NCBI GenBank assembly: GCA_002070215.1
Contig: MWCV01000023.1
Location: 1 to 36,889, forward strand
Direction of reading: 5' to 3'
From: Chloroflexi bacterium ADurb.Bin180
GTDB lineage: Bacteria; Chloroflexota; Anaerolineae; UBA2200
Length of the DNA stretch: 36,889 nt
A model generated the notes under the pieces. That model worked only from the letters and a program-made list of their open reading frames with translations, was not told the origin of the DNA and made no database searches. Position 1 is the stretch's first letter; the number at the start of each line of letters is the position of its first letter. Of the stretch, positions 1-6,852 are shown in pieces. The position numbers and the translations under genes were made by a program.

Positions 1-9
1 TCCGGAAGG

Positions 10-36
10 GGAGCGCTAAAGCGCAACTACGAACCT
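10..36 (+). repeat. 27-bp repeat copy, possible edge of a MITE-like element
   Basis: A 27-bp stretch here is identical to 6795-6821. It contains the small palindrome AGCGCTAAAGCGC-like core followed by AACTACGAACC. At the second site AACTACGAACC is the right end of an element with inverted ends (6681-6820), so this copy is probably the right end of a similar element whose left part lies outside the window. Confidence 0.6.
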
Positions 37-160
37 GTCGTTCGCGCTCCCTGGGCAGTTATTCCACACTCTCAGGGGCGGCCCTCGTGTGGTCGCCCGT
101 CCCCTCCCATTGCCCAGGTATGAAGACGGGCGGGCACAAAGTGCGAGCGCGGTCTGCCTG

Positions 161-194
161 AAGACTTCCGGAGTCTTGGAGACTTCGGAAGTCT
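161..194. repeat. Double hairpin repeat (AGACTTC/GAAGTCT family), copy 1
   Basis: Two adjacent palindromes built on AAGACT..AGTCTT (161-177) and AGACTTCGGAAGTCT (180-194, 7-bp perfect arms around one base). The same double-hairpin design recurs at 435-467 and 8476-8510, each time within about 120 bp of a GGGCGGTT/AACCGCCC palindrome. Confidence 0.6.
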
Positions 195-228
195 GGGCCA
201 GGCCAGGCCGCAAGACCCGGCAGAGGCC

Positions 229-273
229 CGACCTATTAGCAAACCCGTAGGGGCGGTACGCGAACCGCCCTTC
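229..273. repeat. GGGCGGTT/AACCGCCC palindromic repeat, copy 1
   Basis: The segment starts with CGACCTATTAGCAAACCCG and runs into the imperfect palindrome GGGCGGTACGCGAACCGCCC (251-270). It repeats almost exactly at 346-390, and a diverged copy lies at 8405-8445. These look like REP-type intergenic palindromes; no coding function is seen. Confidence 0.65.
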
Positions 274-345
274 CTACCGCTCTTGCTTTCGACGGAATGC
301 ACGAGCACCATCGCCCCGGCCCGCCCGTCTCTCACAACACACGCC

Positions 346-390
346 CGACCTATTAGCAAACCCGTAGGGGCGGTTCGCGAACCGCCCTTC
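346..390. repeat. GGGCGGTT/AACCGCCC palindromic repeat, copy 2
   Basis: The core at 368-387 is the perfect 20-bp palindrome GGGCGGTTCGCGAACCGCCC. The 29 bp from 346 match 229-257 exactly, giving a direct-repeat period of 117 bp; the bases after each core are also related but diverged. Confidence 0.65.
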
Positions 391-434
391 CAACCGCTGC
401 CGCTTTCAGAGGAACACGCGAGCGCCCCCGCCTA

Positions 435-467
435 AGACTTCCGAAGTCTCCCGGACTTGGGAAGTCT
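435..467. repeat. Double hairpin repeat (AGACTTC/GAAGTCT family), copy 2
   Basis: AGACTTCCGAAGTCT (435-449) has perfect 7-bp arms around one base. It is followed by GACTT-GGG-AAGTC (454-466). This is the same architecture as 161-194 and 8476-8510. Confidence 0.55.
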
Positions 468-492
468 GGCTCAGGGCCGCCCCTCCCCCCTT

Positions 493-520
493 TTGCACTT
501 GTCCCCTTCTGCCTTATGAT
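493..520 (+). promoter_or_regulatory. Sigma70-type promoter for the MalT-like regulator (leaderless)
   Basis: TTGCAC (493-498), a 16-bp spacer, then TATGAT (515-520). The ATG of the next gene begins only 6 bases after the -10 box, so transcription should start at or within a base or two of the start codon. No Shine-Dalgarno sequence is present before that ATG, which fits a leaderless mRNA. Confidence 0.6.
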
Positions 521-526
521 GGTCCC

Positions 527-3307
527 ATGCCAGCAACCATCCTGGCCACCAAACTCTACCTGCCCCCGCCGCGGCCCAACGCCGTCCTCCGCCCACGCCT
601 GCTCGACCTCCTCAACGACGGCCTCGCCGCCAACCACCGCCTGACCCTGATCTCCGCGCCGGCCGGCTACGGCAAGACCGCCCTGGTCAGCGCCTGGGTC
701 GCCAGCAGCCACCGGCCCACAGCCTGGCTCTCCCTGGATGAGGCCGATAGCGATCCGACACGCTTCCTGTCCTACCTCATCGCCGCTCTGCAGACCGTCG
801 CACCACAGGTCGGCACAGGCCTGGCCAACGTCCTGTCCTCGCCTCAGCCGCCCTCCACCGAGGCCATCCTCACCGCGCTGCTCAACGAGCTGGCCGCCGT
901 CCCTGATCCCTTCACCCTCGTCCTGGATGACTATCACGTGCTCGACTCGAGCGCGGTCGACGCCGCCCTGGCCTTTCTCATCGACCACCTGCCGCCGCAC
1001 CTGCACCTGGTGCTCACCACCCGCGAGGACCCGCGCCTCCCGCTGCCCCGGTACCGCGCCCGCGGTCAGCTCACCGAGCTGCGCGCGGCCGACCTCCGCT
1101 TCTCCCCTCCCGAAGCCGCGAACTATCTCAATCAGGTGATGGGCCTCAACCTCTCGCCAGAGGACATTGCCGCGCTGGAGACCCGCACCGAGGGCTGGAT
1201 CGCCGGTCTGCAACTGGCCGCACTCTCGCTGCAGGGTCACCAGGACGCAGCGGGCTTTATCCAGTCTTTTACCGGCAGCCATCGCTTTGTGCTGGACTAT
1301 CTGGTGGAAGAGGTCCTGCAGCGCCAGCCCGCCGGCGTGCAGCGCTTTCTGCTGCGCACCTCGCTCCTCGACCAGATGTGCGGGCCGCTATGCGACGCCG
1401 TGCTGCGCGACCCTTCCCTCTCGGCGCAGGAAACGCTGGAGCACCTGGAACGCGCCAATCTGTTCATCGTGCCGCTGGATCAGGAGCGGCGCTGGTACCG
1501 CTATCATCACCTCTTTGGCGCGTTCCTGCGGCAGCGGCTGCAGGCCCAGGCCGCCTCGTCCCCGGCCGACCCCGCCCTGCCCGAGCTGCACCTCCGCGCC
1601 AGCCAGTGGTACGAGGAGAATGGCTCCAGGGATCAGGCGATTCGACACGCGCTGGCGGCCGGGGATTTCGCGCAAGCGGCGGACCTGGTCGAGCTGGCCA
1701 TGCCGGCCATGCGGCGAACCGGCCAGGATGCCACGCTGCTGGGCTGGCTTCAGGCGCTGCCCGACGAGGTAGTGCGCTGCCGGCCCGTGCTCAGTGCGGG
1801 CTATGCCGGCGCTCTGCTGGCCGCCGGCCAACCGCTGGCCGCGGAGGCCCGCCTGCGCGATGCCGAGCAGTGGCTGGACGCGCCGGCAGGCACGGACCAG
1901 CAGCCCACGGACGCAGCCGGCAAGCGGGTGGTGGTGGACCAGGAGCAGCTGCGCCGCACGCCCGGCATCATCGCCCTGATCCGCGCCGGACAGGCCCTGG
2001 CCCGCGGCGACCTGCCCGAGACGGTCCGACACGCCCGCCGCGCGCTGGAGTTCGCGCCTGACGACGATCATCTGATGCGCGGCGGGGCCCAGTCGCAGCT
2101 AGGGCTCGCCGCCTGGACCCAGGGGGATCTGGAGACCGCGCGCCGTATGACCGCCGACGGGATGGCCAACGTGCGCCTGGCCGGGCACATTTCCACCGCC
2201 ATCGGCTGCGCCATCGTCCTGGCGGATGTGCAAACCGCGCAGGGCCGGCTGCGTGAGGCCATGGGCACCTACGAGCAAGCCTTGCGCTGGGCCACGGCTC
2301 CGGGCGCACCGGTGCTGCGCGGGGCAGCAGACATGCACGTGGGCCTGAGCAGCCTGCTCTATGAGCATAACGACCTGGAAGCCGCCAGGCAGCACCTGCT
2401 GGCCAGCCAGTCACTGGGCCACCTGGCCGAACAGGCGCAGAACCCCTATCGCTGGTGCGCGGCGATGGCGCGCCTGCGGCAAGCGTCGGGCGATTTCGAC
2501 GGCGCGCTGGACCTGTTGGACCAGGCCGAGCGCCAGTACGACAGCGGCTTTTGCCCCAACGTGCGGCCGCTGGCCACGCGCAAAGTGCGGGTCTGGCTGG
2601 CCCAGGGCCGGCTGGAGCAAGCCCTGGACTGGACGCATCAGCAGGGACTGTCCGCCAGCGACGATGACCTGACTTACCTGCGTGAGTTCGATCACCTCAC
2701 CCTGGCCAGGGTGCTGCTGGTCCGCCACCTCCGCAACCCTGGCGGCGGTGCCCTCGGCGAAGCAACGGGGCTGTTGGAGCGTCTGCTGTTGGCAGCGGAA
2801 GAGGGCGACCGCACGGGCAGCCTGATCCAGATCCTGGTGCTGCTGGCCATGGCCCATCAGGCGCGTGGGGCTCTGCCCGCCGCCCTCGCGCCGTTGCAGC
2901 GGGCCCTGACCCTGGCCGAGCCGGAGGGCTATGTGCGCACCTTCCTCGACGAAGGGCCGGGCATGAAACAACTGCTGCGCCACGCCGCCGCGCGTGGCGT
3001 TGCGCCAAACTATGCCGGGCGGCTGCTGGCCGCATTCGACACCGACCAGCCAACCAGCGCTGCTCAACCCCTGATCGAGCCCTTGAGCGAGCGCGAGCTG
3101 GAGGTGCTGCGGCTCGTGGCGCAGGGCCTGTCCAACCGCGAGATCGGCCAGCGGCTCTTCCTGGCCCTGGACACGGTCAAGGGGCACAACCGCCGCATCT
3201 TTGGCAAGCTGCAGGTCAAGAGCCGCACCGAAGCCATCGCCCGCGCCGGCGAGCTGGGACTGCTCGGTGCCGGCGACCGTTCGCCTCGTCCGTCGCCCCC
3301 ACGCTAG
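527..3307 (+). CDS. MalT-like (LAL-type) ATP-dependent LuxR transcriptional regulator
   Basis: A 926-residue protein of the large STAND-type LuxR regulators typified by MalT. The N-terminal NTPase domain has a clear P-loop (APAGYGKT, residues 44-51) and a Walker B-like stretch (TLVLDDYH, about 129-136). The middle (about 400-800) is a helical, Ala/Leu-rich region of TPR-like repeats used for ligand sensing and oligomerisation. The C-terminus (about 853-913) is a LuxR helix-turn-helix beginning LSERELEVLRLVAQG. Length matches MalT (about 900). The ATG at 527 sits 6 bases after a -10 box without a ribosome site, so the mRNA is probably leaderless. The inducer is unknown; the sugar operon at the far end of the window has its own LacI repressor, so a link is not implied. 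The following small genes may be cotranscribed or targets. Confidence 0.93.
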   Translation: MPATILATKLYLPPPRPNAVLRPRLLDLLNDGLAANHRLTLISAPAGYGKTALVSAWVASSHRPTAWLSLDEADSDPTRFLSYLIAALQTVAPQVGTGLANVLSSPQPPSTEAILTALLNELAAVPDPFTLVLDDYHVLDSSAVDAALAFLIDHLPPHLHLVLTTREDPRLPLPRYRARGQLTELRAADLRFSPPEAANYLNQVMGLNLSPEDIAALETRTEGWIAGLQLAALSLQGHQDAAGFIQSFTGSHRFVLDYLVEEVLQRQPAGVQRFLLRTSLLDQMCGPLCDAVLRDPSLSAQETLEHLERANLFIVPLDQERRWYRYHHLFGAFLRQRLQAQAASSPADPALPELHLRASQWYEENGSRDQAIRHALAAGDFAQAADLVELAMPAMRRTGQDATLLGWLQALPDEVVRCRPVLSAGYAGALLAAGQPLAAEARLRDAEQWLDAPAGTDQQPTDAAGKRVVVDQEQLRRTPGIIALIRAGQALARGDLPETVRHARRALEFAPDDDHLMRGGAQSQLGLAAWTQGDLETARRMTADGMANVRLAGHISTAIGCAIVLADVQTAQGRLREAMGTYEQALRWATAPGAPVLRGAADMHVGLSSLLYEHNDLEAARQHLLASQSLGHLAEQAQNPYRWCAAMARLRQASGDFDGALDLLDQAERQYDSGFCPNVRPLATRKVRVWLAQGRLEQALDWTHQQGLSASDDDLTYLREFDHLTLARVLLVRHLRNPGGGALGEATGLLERLLLAAEEGDRTGSLIQILVLLAMAHQARGALPAALAPLQRALTLAEPEGYVRTFLDEGPGMKQLLRHAAARGVAPNYAGRLLAAFDTDQPTSAAQPLIEPLSERELEVLRLVAQGLSNREIGQRLFLALDTVKGHNRRIFGKLQVKSRTEAIARAGELGLLGAGDRSPRPSPPR

Positions 3308-3432
3308 CCCGGATCAACACCTCTGATCAACACCAAGGTGTCTATACGTCGACACCGCCTGCCTCCTATACTGCCTGTACATCAAGCCTGTAGCGCGGCA
3401 CGTTGCCACGGGTCACCAGAGGTACAGGAGCT

Positions 3433-3702
3433 ATGTCGAACGCACGCCATCACAAGATCGATTCAGACCAGCCCACGGTCTACCAGCTCCGGCTCAAGGG
3501 CCATCTGGGTCCCCAGTGGGCCGACTGGTTTGGCGGCCTGTCCATCACGTCCGCCGACAACAGTGACACGCTGCTGACCGGGCCGGTGACTGATCAGGCC
3601 GCGCTGCATGCGCTGCTGAAGCGAGTGCGTGATCTCGGCATGACGCTGGTCTCGGTGGGTCCGGTGGAACCGGCCCCGGCGGATCCGTCCGACGGCGAAT
3701 AG
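3433..3702 (+). CDS. Small soluble protein of unknown function (89 aa)
   Basis: An 89-residue protein starting at the ATG at 3433, preceded by ACAGGAG at suitable spacing; an in-frame upstream start at 3403 lacks a ribosome site. I do not recognise a named family. The sequence looks like a compact alpha/beta fold: a strand YQLRLKGHLG, the motif PQWADWFGGL, a TLLTGPVTDQAALHALLKRVRDLGM helix region broken around residue 60, and a final strand LVSVGPVEP with an acidic tail. It has no signal peptide or membrane segment. It lies between the MalT-like regulator and the DUF4386 gene on the same strand, so it may be a small accessory or sensor protein of that group; this is inference. Confidence 0.75.
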   Translation: MSNARHHKIDSDQPTVYQLRLKGHLGPQWADWFGGLSITSADNSDTLLTGPVTDQAALHALLKRVRDLGMTLVSVGPVEPAPADPSDGE

Positions 3703-3762
3703 CAGGTCCATCGAGGTTGCGTGGAAAGGAGGTTGGTCTGATACAGCTCTGTGCCCGGCGAG

Positions 3763-3844
3763 CCCCCGCAGAGGGGGACCCATATCGACACTGCTACAGC
3801 GCTCCCTGGCTGACTATGTAGGGCGCAAGCGGAGCGGTGCGCCC
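3763..3844. repeat. Two small intergenic hairpins
   Basis: CCCCC-GCAGA-GGGGG (3763-3777) and GGGCGCA (3821-3827) pairing with TGCGCCC (3838-3844) lie in the roughly 200-bp gap before the DUF4386 gene. Neither is followed by a T-run, so they are not convincing intrinsic terminators. Confidence 0.4.
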
Positions 3845-3905
3845 ATTCCATCACGACGGCCGAACCAGGCCATCGCGACGATCAGAAAACCAAAGGAGAT
3901 CAAGA

Positions 3906-4610
3906 ATGAATCCCATGAGAAAGATCGCTATCGTTACCGGCGTGTTGTTCCTCATCGCTACCGTGGTGCCCCTGGCGGCCTCATCGCTCGTGCCTGCCCT
4001 CAGCGGCGCGGACTATCTCACGCGCTTATCCGCTCACAAGAGCCAGGCGGCCGCGGCAGTACTGCTCAATCTGGTCGGCTACCTGGCCTGTGCCGGCATC
4101 GCCGTCGCGCTCTATCCGGCTCTGAGCAAGTGGAATGTGGGTCTGGCCCTCGGAGCCGTCGTGTTCAGGGCCCTGGAGACGGCCTTTTACCTGGTCGGCG
4201 TAGTGAACCTGCTCTCTCTGTCGACCCTCGGCCAGCAGTTCAGCGCGGCGGGGGCGGCTGAGCGTGCGCCGCTGCAGGCCATCGCCAACTCGCTGGTGAG
4301 TATCAAGGATCACGCCGGCCTCGTAGCGGTGTTTGCCTTCTGCCTGGGTGCCTTCCTGTACTACTACGCCTTCTTTCAGTCGCGGCTCATTCCCCGCTGG
4401 CTATCGGGGTTTGGCCTCGTCGCCATTGTCCTGCTGATGGCGGCCTGTCTGCTGGCCCTGTTCAGCGGTAACCGCATCACCAGCTACGTTCCGTTGGCCA
4501 TGGCCATCTTTATCCAGGAGATGGTGCTGGCCGTTTGGCTCATCGTTAAGGGGTTCGATCCAGCGGCGGTCGCGGCTCTGCTGGCCAAGGCGGCCGCGGC
4601 CGGCTTGTGA
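3906..4610 (+). CDS. DUF4386 family integral membrane protein
   Basis: A 234-residue polytopic membrane protein. The start at 3906 is chosen because AAGGAGA stands 6-7 bases upstream and the first residues (MNPMRKIAIVTGVLFL) lead directly into a membrane helix; the longer frame from 3837 adds a polar, unlikely N-terminus. Roughly six hydrophobic segments are visible: near residues 6-30, 50-70, 76-100, 135-160, 170-190 and 200-220. The pattern RKIAIVTGVLFLIATV followed by ALETAFYLVGVV is typical of DUF4386 proteins, common in Chloroflexota and Bacteroidota next to regulators. Molecular role is unknown. It follows the small 89-aa gene and precedes another membrane protein. Confidence 0.8.
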   Translation: MNPMRKIAIVTGVLFLIATVVPLAASSLVPALSGADYLTRLSAHKSQAAAAVLLNLVGYLACAGIAVALYPALSKWNVGLALGAVVFRALETAFYLVGVVNLLSLSTLGQQFSAAGAAERAPLQAIANSLVSIKDHAGLVAVFAFCLGAFLYYYAFFQSRLIPRWLSGFGLVAIVLLMAACLLALFSGNRITSYVPLAMAIFIQEMVLAVWLIVKGFDPAAVAALLAKAAAAGL

Positions 4611-4738
4611 GCGCAGCAGGCGCCCTCACTGGCGGGGAGGGGGACGTCCCGGGGACCACCCCCTCCCCGCCCCTTCAGTGTCGCGGGCCCTTCAGCTCAT
4701 CACCGAGTGGACACCAAACCTCATCAGGAGACAGACCC

Positions 4739-5158
4739 ATGGCAAGAAATGGAGCAATGATCTTGTCTGCACCGTTGATCCGAATGGCCGCAGGGGGTGG
4801 AGCGGCATTCTGGGTGGCGAACCTGGCCATCTCGCGCACGCGCATCGCCGCCGAGTATCGGGCCGCCCTGTCGATCTCGTACTGGCCCATGATCGGGGCG
4901 TCGCTCGCGGGCGGCCTGCTCATCGGCTTGCTGGTCAGCTATGGTTTGCTGCGCTTCTATGACCGCATCCCGACCGCCAGCCCGGTGACCAAGGCGGTGA
5001 TCCTGTGCGTGCTCGTCTTGATCATGGCCACGGTGGCCCTCGGGCTGCCCGCCACTCGCGCAACGTCGGGCGATGCCTGGCGGTATTTCCTCATCGGCAC
5101 CCTGATCAACCTAGTCAGGATTCTGGCTCTCGGCGTGGCGGTCGGCTGGCTGTACTGA
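4739..5158 (+). CDS. Small integral membrane protein (139 aa)
   Basis: A 139-residue protein starting at the ATG at 4739, with AGGAGA 7 bases upstream. Longer in-frame extensions back to 4607 are low-complexity and overlap the previous gene's end. Four hydrophobic stretches are visible: near residues 8-30, 45-68, 80-102 and 113-138. This suggests a four-helix membrane protein with both termini on one side. No catalytic motif is seen and I cannot name a family with confidence. It follows the DUF4386 gene by about 130 bp on the same strand and may be transcribed with it. Confidence 0.7.
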   Translation: MARNGAMILSAPLIRMAAGGGAAFWVANLAISRTRIAAEYRAALSISYWPMIGASLAGGLLIGLLVSYGLLRFYDRIPTASPVTKAVILCVLVLIMATVALGLPATRATSGDAWRYFLIGTLINLVRILALGVAVGWLY

Positions 5159-5235
5159 TTCCCCGTGACTGCCCGGGCTCTGGCCCGCCCCTACTGGTCC
5201 TTCGGTCAATGGAACGCACGGGCTCGATAGCCCCA

Positions 5236-5249
5236 AAGACTCGAGTCTT
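5236..5249. repeat. 14-bp perfect palindrome
   Basis: AAGACTCGAGTCTT lies between the small membrane protein and the acetyltransferase promoter. Its arms resemble the AAGACT/AGTCTT hairpin family found at 161, 435 and 8476, so it is probably a relict of that repeat or a regulator site. Confidence 0.4.
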
Positions 5250-5285
5250 GATCCGGGCGACCGTCGCGGCCGCTCCTCACTCCGC

Positions 5286-5314
5286 TTGACCGAATCCCGC
5301 TGGCGCGCTACCAT
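5286..5314 (+). promoter_or_regulatory. Sigma70-type promoter of the GNAT-YoaP gene
   Basis: TTGACC (5286-5291), a 17-bp spacer and TACCAT (5309-5314). The predicted start point near 5321 gives a leader of about 34 bases to the GTG at 5355. This supports that start over the upstream in-frame TTG, which is the -35 box itself. Confidence 0.55.
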
Positions 5315-5354
5315 ACCTCCGCACGCCGAATGTCCGCCAGCGAAAGGAGCCCCG

Positions 5355-6113
5355 GTGAACCTCATCGACGTCCGCGCCGACAATGTCGACCAGACCTCCT
5401 TTTTCTGCATGATGAGCAAGAAAAAGTCAGCGGGCTACCAGACCAAGCTGGCCTGGCTGCGCTCCCGCTTTGCCGAGGGACTGCGCATCAAGCTGCTCGA
5501 CCTCGCTGCGGGCGGCCGCGGCTTTGTCGAGTACATCCCCGGCGAGTACGCCTGGCGGCCCGTCCACGCCGCGGGCTATATGTTCATCCACTGCCTGTGG
5601 GTGGTGGGTCAGAGCCGGGGCAAGGGCTATGGGCGGCTGCTGCTGGACGAGTGCGAGCGCGACGCCCGGGCCTGCGGCGCGCGCGGCGTGGCCATGCTCA
5701 CCAGCGAAGGCATCTGGCTGCTCAAGCCGGGCTATCTGCTGGAGCAGGGTTTCCAGGACGTGGCCCAGGCCGCGCCCGGCTTTCACCTGATGGTCAAACA
5801 GTTCGAACCTGGCCCGCTGCCGTCTCTGCCCACCGACTGGGACCAGCGCGCGGCGCGCTACGGCCAGGGCCTCACCGTGGTCAACGCCGGCCAGTGCCCC
5901 TACATTGCCGACGCCACGCGAACCGTGCTGGAGGTGGCGCAGGCCAGGGGCGTCCCCGCCCGCGTCGTCGAGCTCACCAGCAGCCAGCAGGTGCGCGACG
6001 AGGCACCCACGCCCTATGGCGTGTTCCAGATCCTGCTCGATGGCCGGGTGCTCAGCTACCACTACCTGCTGCCGAAGGAACTCGAGAAGGCGCTGGAGCA
6101 GGCGAAGAGGTAG
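5355..6113 (+). CDS. GNAT family N-acetyltransferase with YoaP-like C-terminal domain
   Basis: A 252-residue protein starting at GTG 5355, preceded by AAAGGAG. Residues about 1-150 form a GNAT acetyltransferase domain; the acetyl-CoA pyrophosphate loop is QSRGKGYG (86-93) followed by the helix RLLLDECERDA. Residues about 165-250 match the YoaP-like C-terminal extension: GLTVVNAGQCPY followed by a segment that resembles a thioredoxin-type fold, with a Cys in the QCPY motif. YoaP relatives are presumed small-molecule acetyltransferases; the acceptor is unknown. Its own promoter lies just upstream. Its last 62 bp overlap the 3' end of the convergent DinB-like gene. Confidence 0.85.
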   Translation: MNLIDVRADNVDQTSFFCMMSKKKSAGYQTKLAWLRSRFAEGLRIKLLDLAAGGRGFVEYIPGEYAWRPVHAAGYMFIHCLWVVGQSRGKGYGRLLLDECERDARACGARGVAMLTSEGIWLLKPGYLLEQGFQDVAQAAPGFHLMVKQFEPGPLPSLPTDWDQRAARYGQGLTVVNAGQCPYIADATRTVLEVAQARGVPARVVELTSSQQVRDEAPTPYGVFQILLDGRVLSYHYLLPKELEKALEQAKR

Positions 6114-6630
6114 TTGGCGTCAGGGCCAAAAAAAGACTCCCAAAGCCTCCCAGACCAAGTCTGATCTGGGGCCGCCACTTCCTCAGCGCCTCTTCAACAT
6201 CCTTGACCCGGTGCGCGGCCGAGTGGCCCACGAGATCCCCGGGCCAATCCGGTCGACGCCCCCGGCCGCTGAACCACTTCTCCGGCGCCGCGCGCAGCGC
6301 GGCCAACACGTCCTCTTGCACCTGCCGGTGCCAGGCCAGCACCTCGCGCGGCGAGCGGCTGTGCCAGCGCTCGTAGACCAGACGGTTGCTGTCGGTGGTG
6401 TTGAGTCCGCGCTCCTCGGCGGGCACAGGCAGCTTTCGAGCCGAGCGGGCTGCCGCGGCCTTCCAGTGGGTGATGTGCGCCAGCGCATCCTTGACCGTCC
6501 ACCGGTCTTGGGAACGGGGGCGGGGTACGGGCCGCTGCCACTCTTCGTCGGTCAGATGGGCCACGAGGTGGTCCAGGAGCTCGAACTCGTCGACCACACG
6601 CTGGATGACTTGCTCACGGTTATGACGCAT
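6052..6630 (-). CDS. DinB/ClbS-like four-helix-bundle protein (DUF1706-type)
   Basis: A 192-residue protein starting at ATG 6630, with GGAGG about 9 bases upstream. It shows the signature of the DinB-like/ClbS (DUF1706) superfamily: a first helix REQVIQRVVDEFELLDHL, then RWTVKDALAHITHWK (about 43-57, His52 in the usual metal-binding position), a long helix around REVLAWHRQVQEDVLAAL, and a late GHSAAHRVKDVEEALRKW segment. Members bind divalent metal or act as cyclopropane hydrolases or thiol transferases; ClbS itself protects DNA from colibactin. The specific activity here is unknown. The last 20-odd residues are low-complexity and are encoded opposite the GNAT gene, so the true C-terminus carries an unusual tail or the overlap is genuine. 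Confidence 0.8.
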   Translation of the reverse strand: MRHNREQVIQRVVDEFELLDHLVAHLTDEEWQRPVPRPRSQDRWTVKDALAHITHWKAAAARSARKLPVPAEERGLNTTDSNRLVYERWHSRSPREVLAWHRQVQEDVLAALRAAPEKWFSGRGRRPDWPGDLVGHSAAHRVKDVEEALRKWRPQIRLGLGGFGSLFLALTPTTSSPAPAPSRVPSAAGSGS

Positions 6631-6680
6631 AGTGGTGAGACCTCCGGCGCTATCCTGGAGCAGCATGTAGGCCACTCCAC

Positions 6681-6820
6681 GGTTCGTAGTTCAGGCTCTG
6701 CCTACCGGCGCCCCGACCTGCAGGTCGGGGTCAGCCTGTCCCCGACCAGGCCACGCTGCGTGGCAGTGCGGGGTGTCCGGCAATGGCAGGCACCGGAGCG
6801 CTAAAGCGCAACTACGAACC
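6681..6820. mobile_element. MITE-like non-coding element with inverted ends
   Basis: GGTTCGTAGTT (6681-6691) and AACTACGAACC (6810-6820) are perfect 11-bp inverted ends enclosing 118 bp without a gene. Inside is the perfect 20-bp palindrome CCCCGACCTGCAGGTCGGGG (6711-6730). The right end with its flank (6795-6821) is identical to 10-36, showing the sequence is repeated. No target-site duplication is evident. Confidence 0.5.
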
Positions 6821-6852
6821 TCTCAGACTGCCAAGTCCGGCCTCGGGCGAAC

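Larger units (their letters stand above)
1..526. other. Non-coding, repeat-rich leader region
   Basis: No credible gene is seen in these 526 bases. Small open frames here have no recognisable domains and run through palindromes. The region holds two copies of the GGGCGGTT/AACCGCCC palindrome, two double hairpins of the AGACTTC/GAAGTCT type, one end of a MITE-like repeat at 10-36, and the promoter at 493-520. Confidence 0.6.

Noticed and set aside
229-390. Possible CRISPR array
   Set aside because: Only two direct repeats with a period of 117 bp, strongly palindromic and with related flanks; no third unit and no cas gene nearby.
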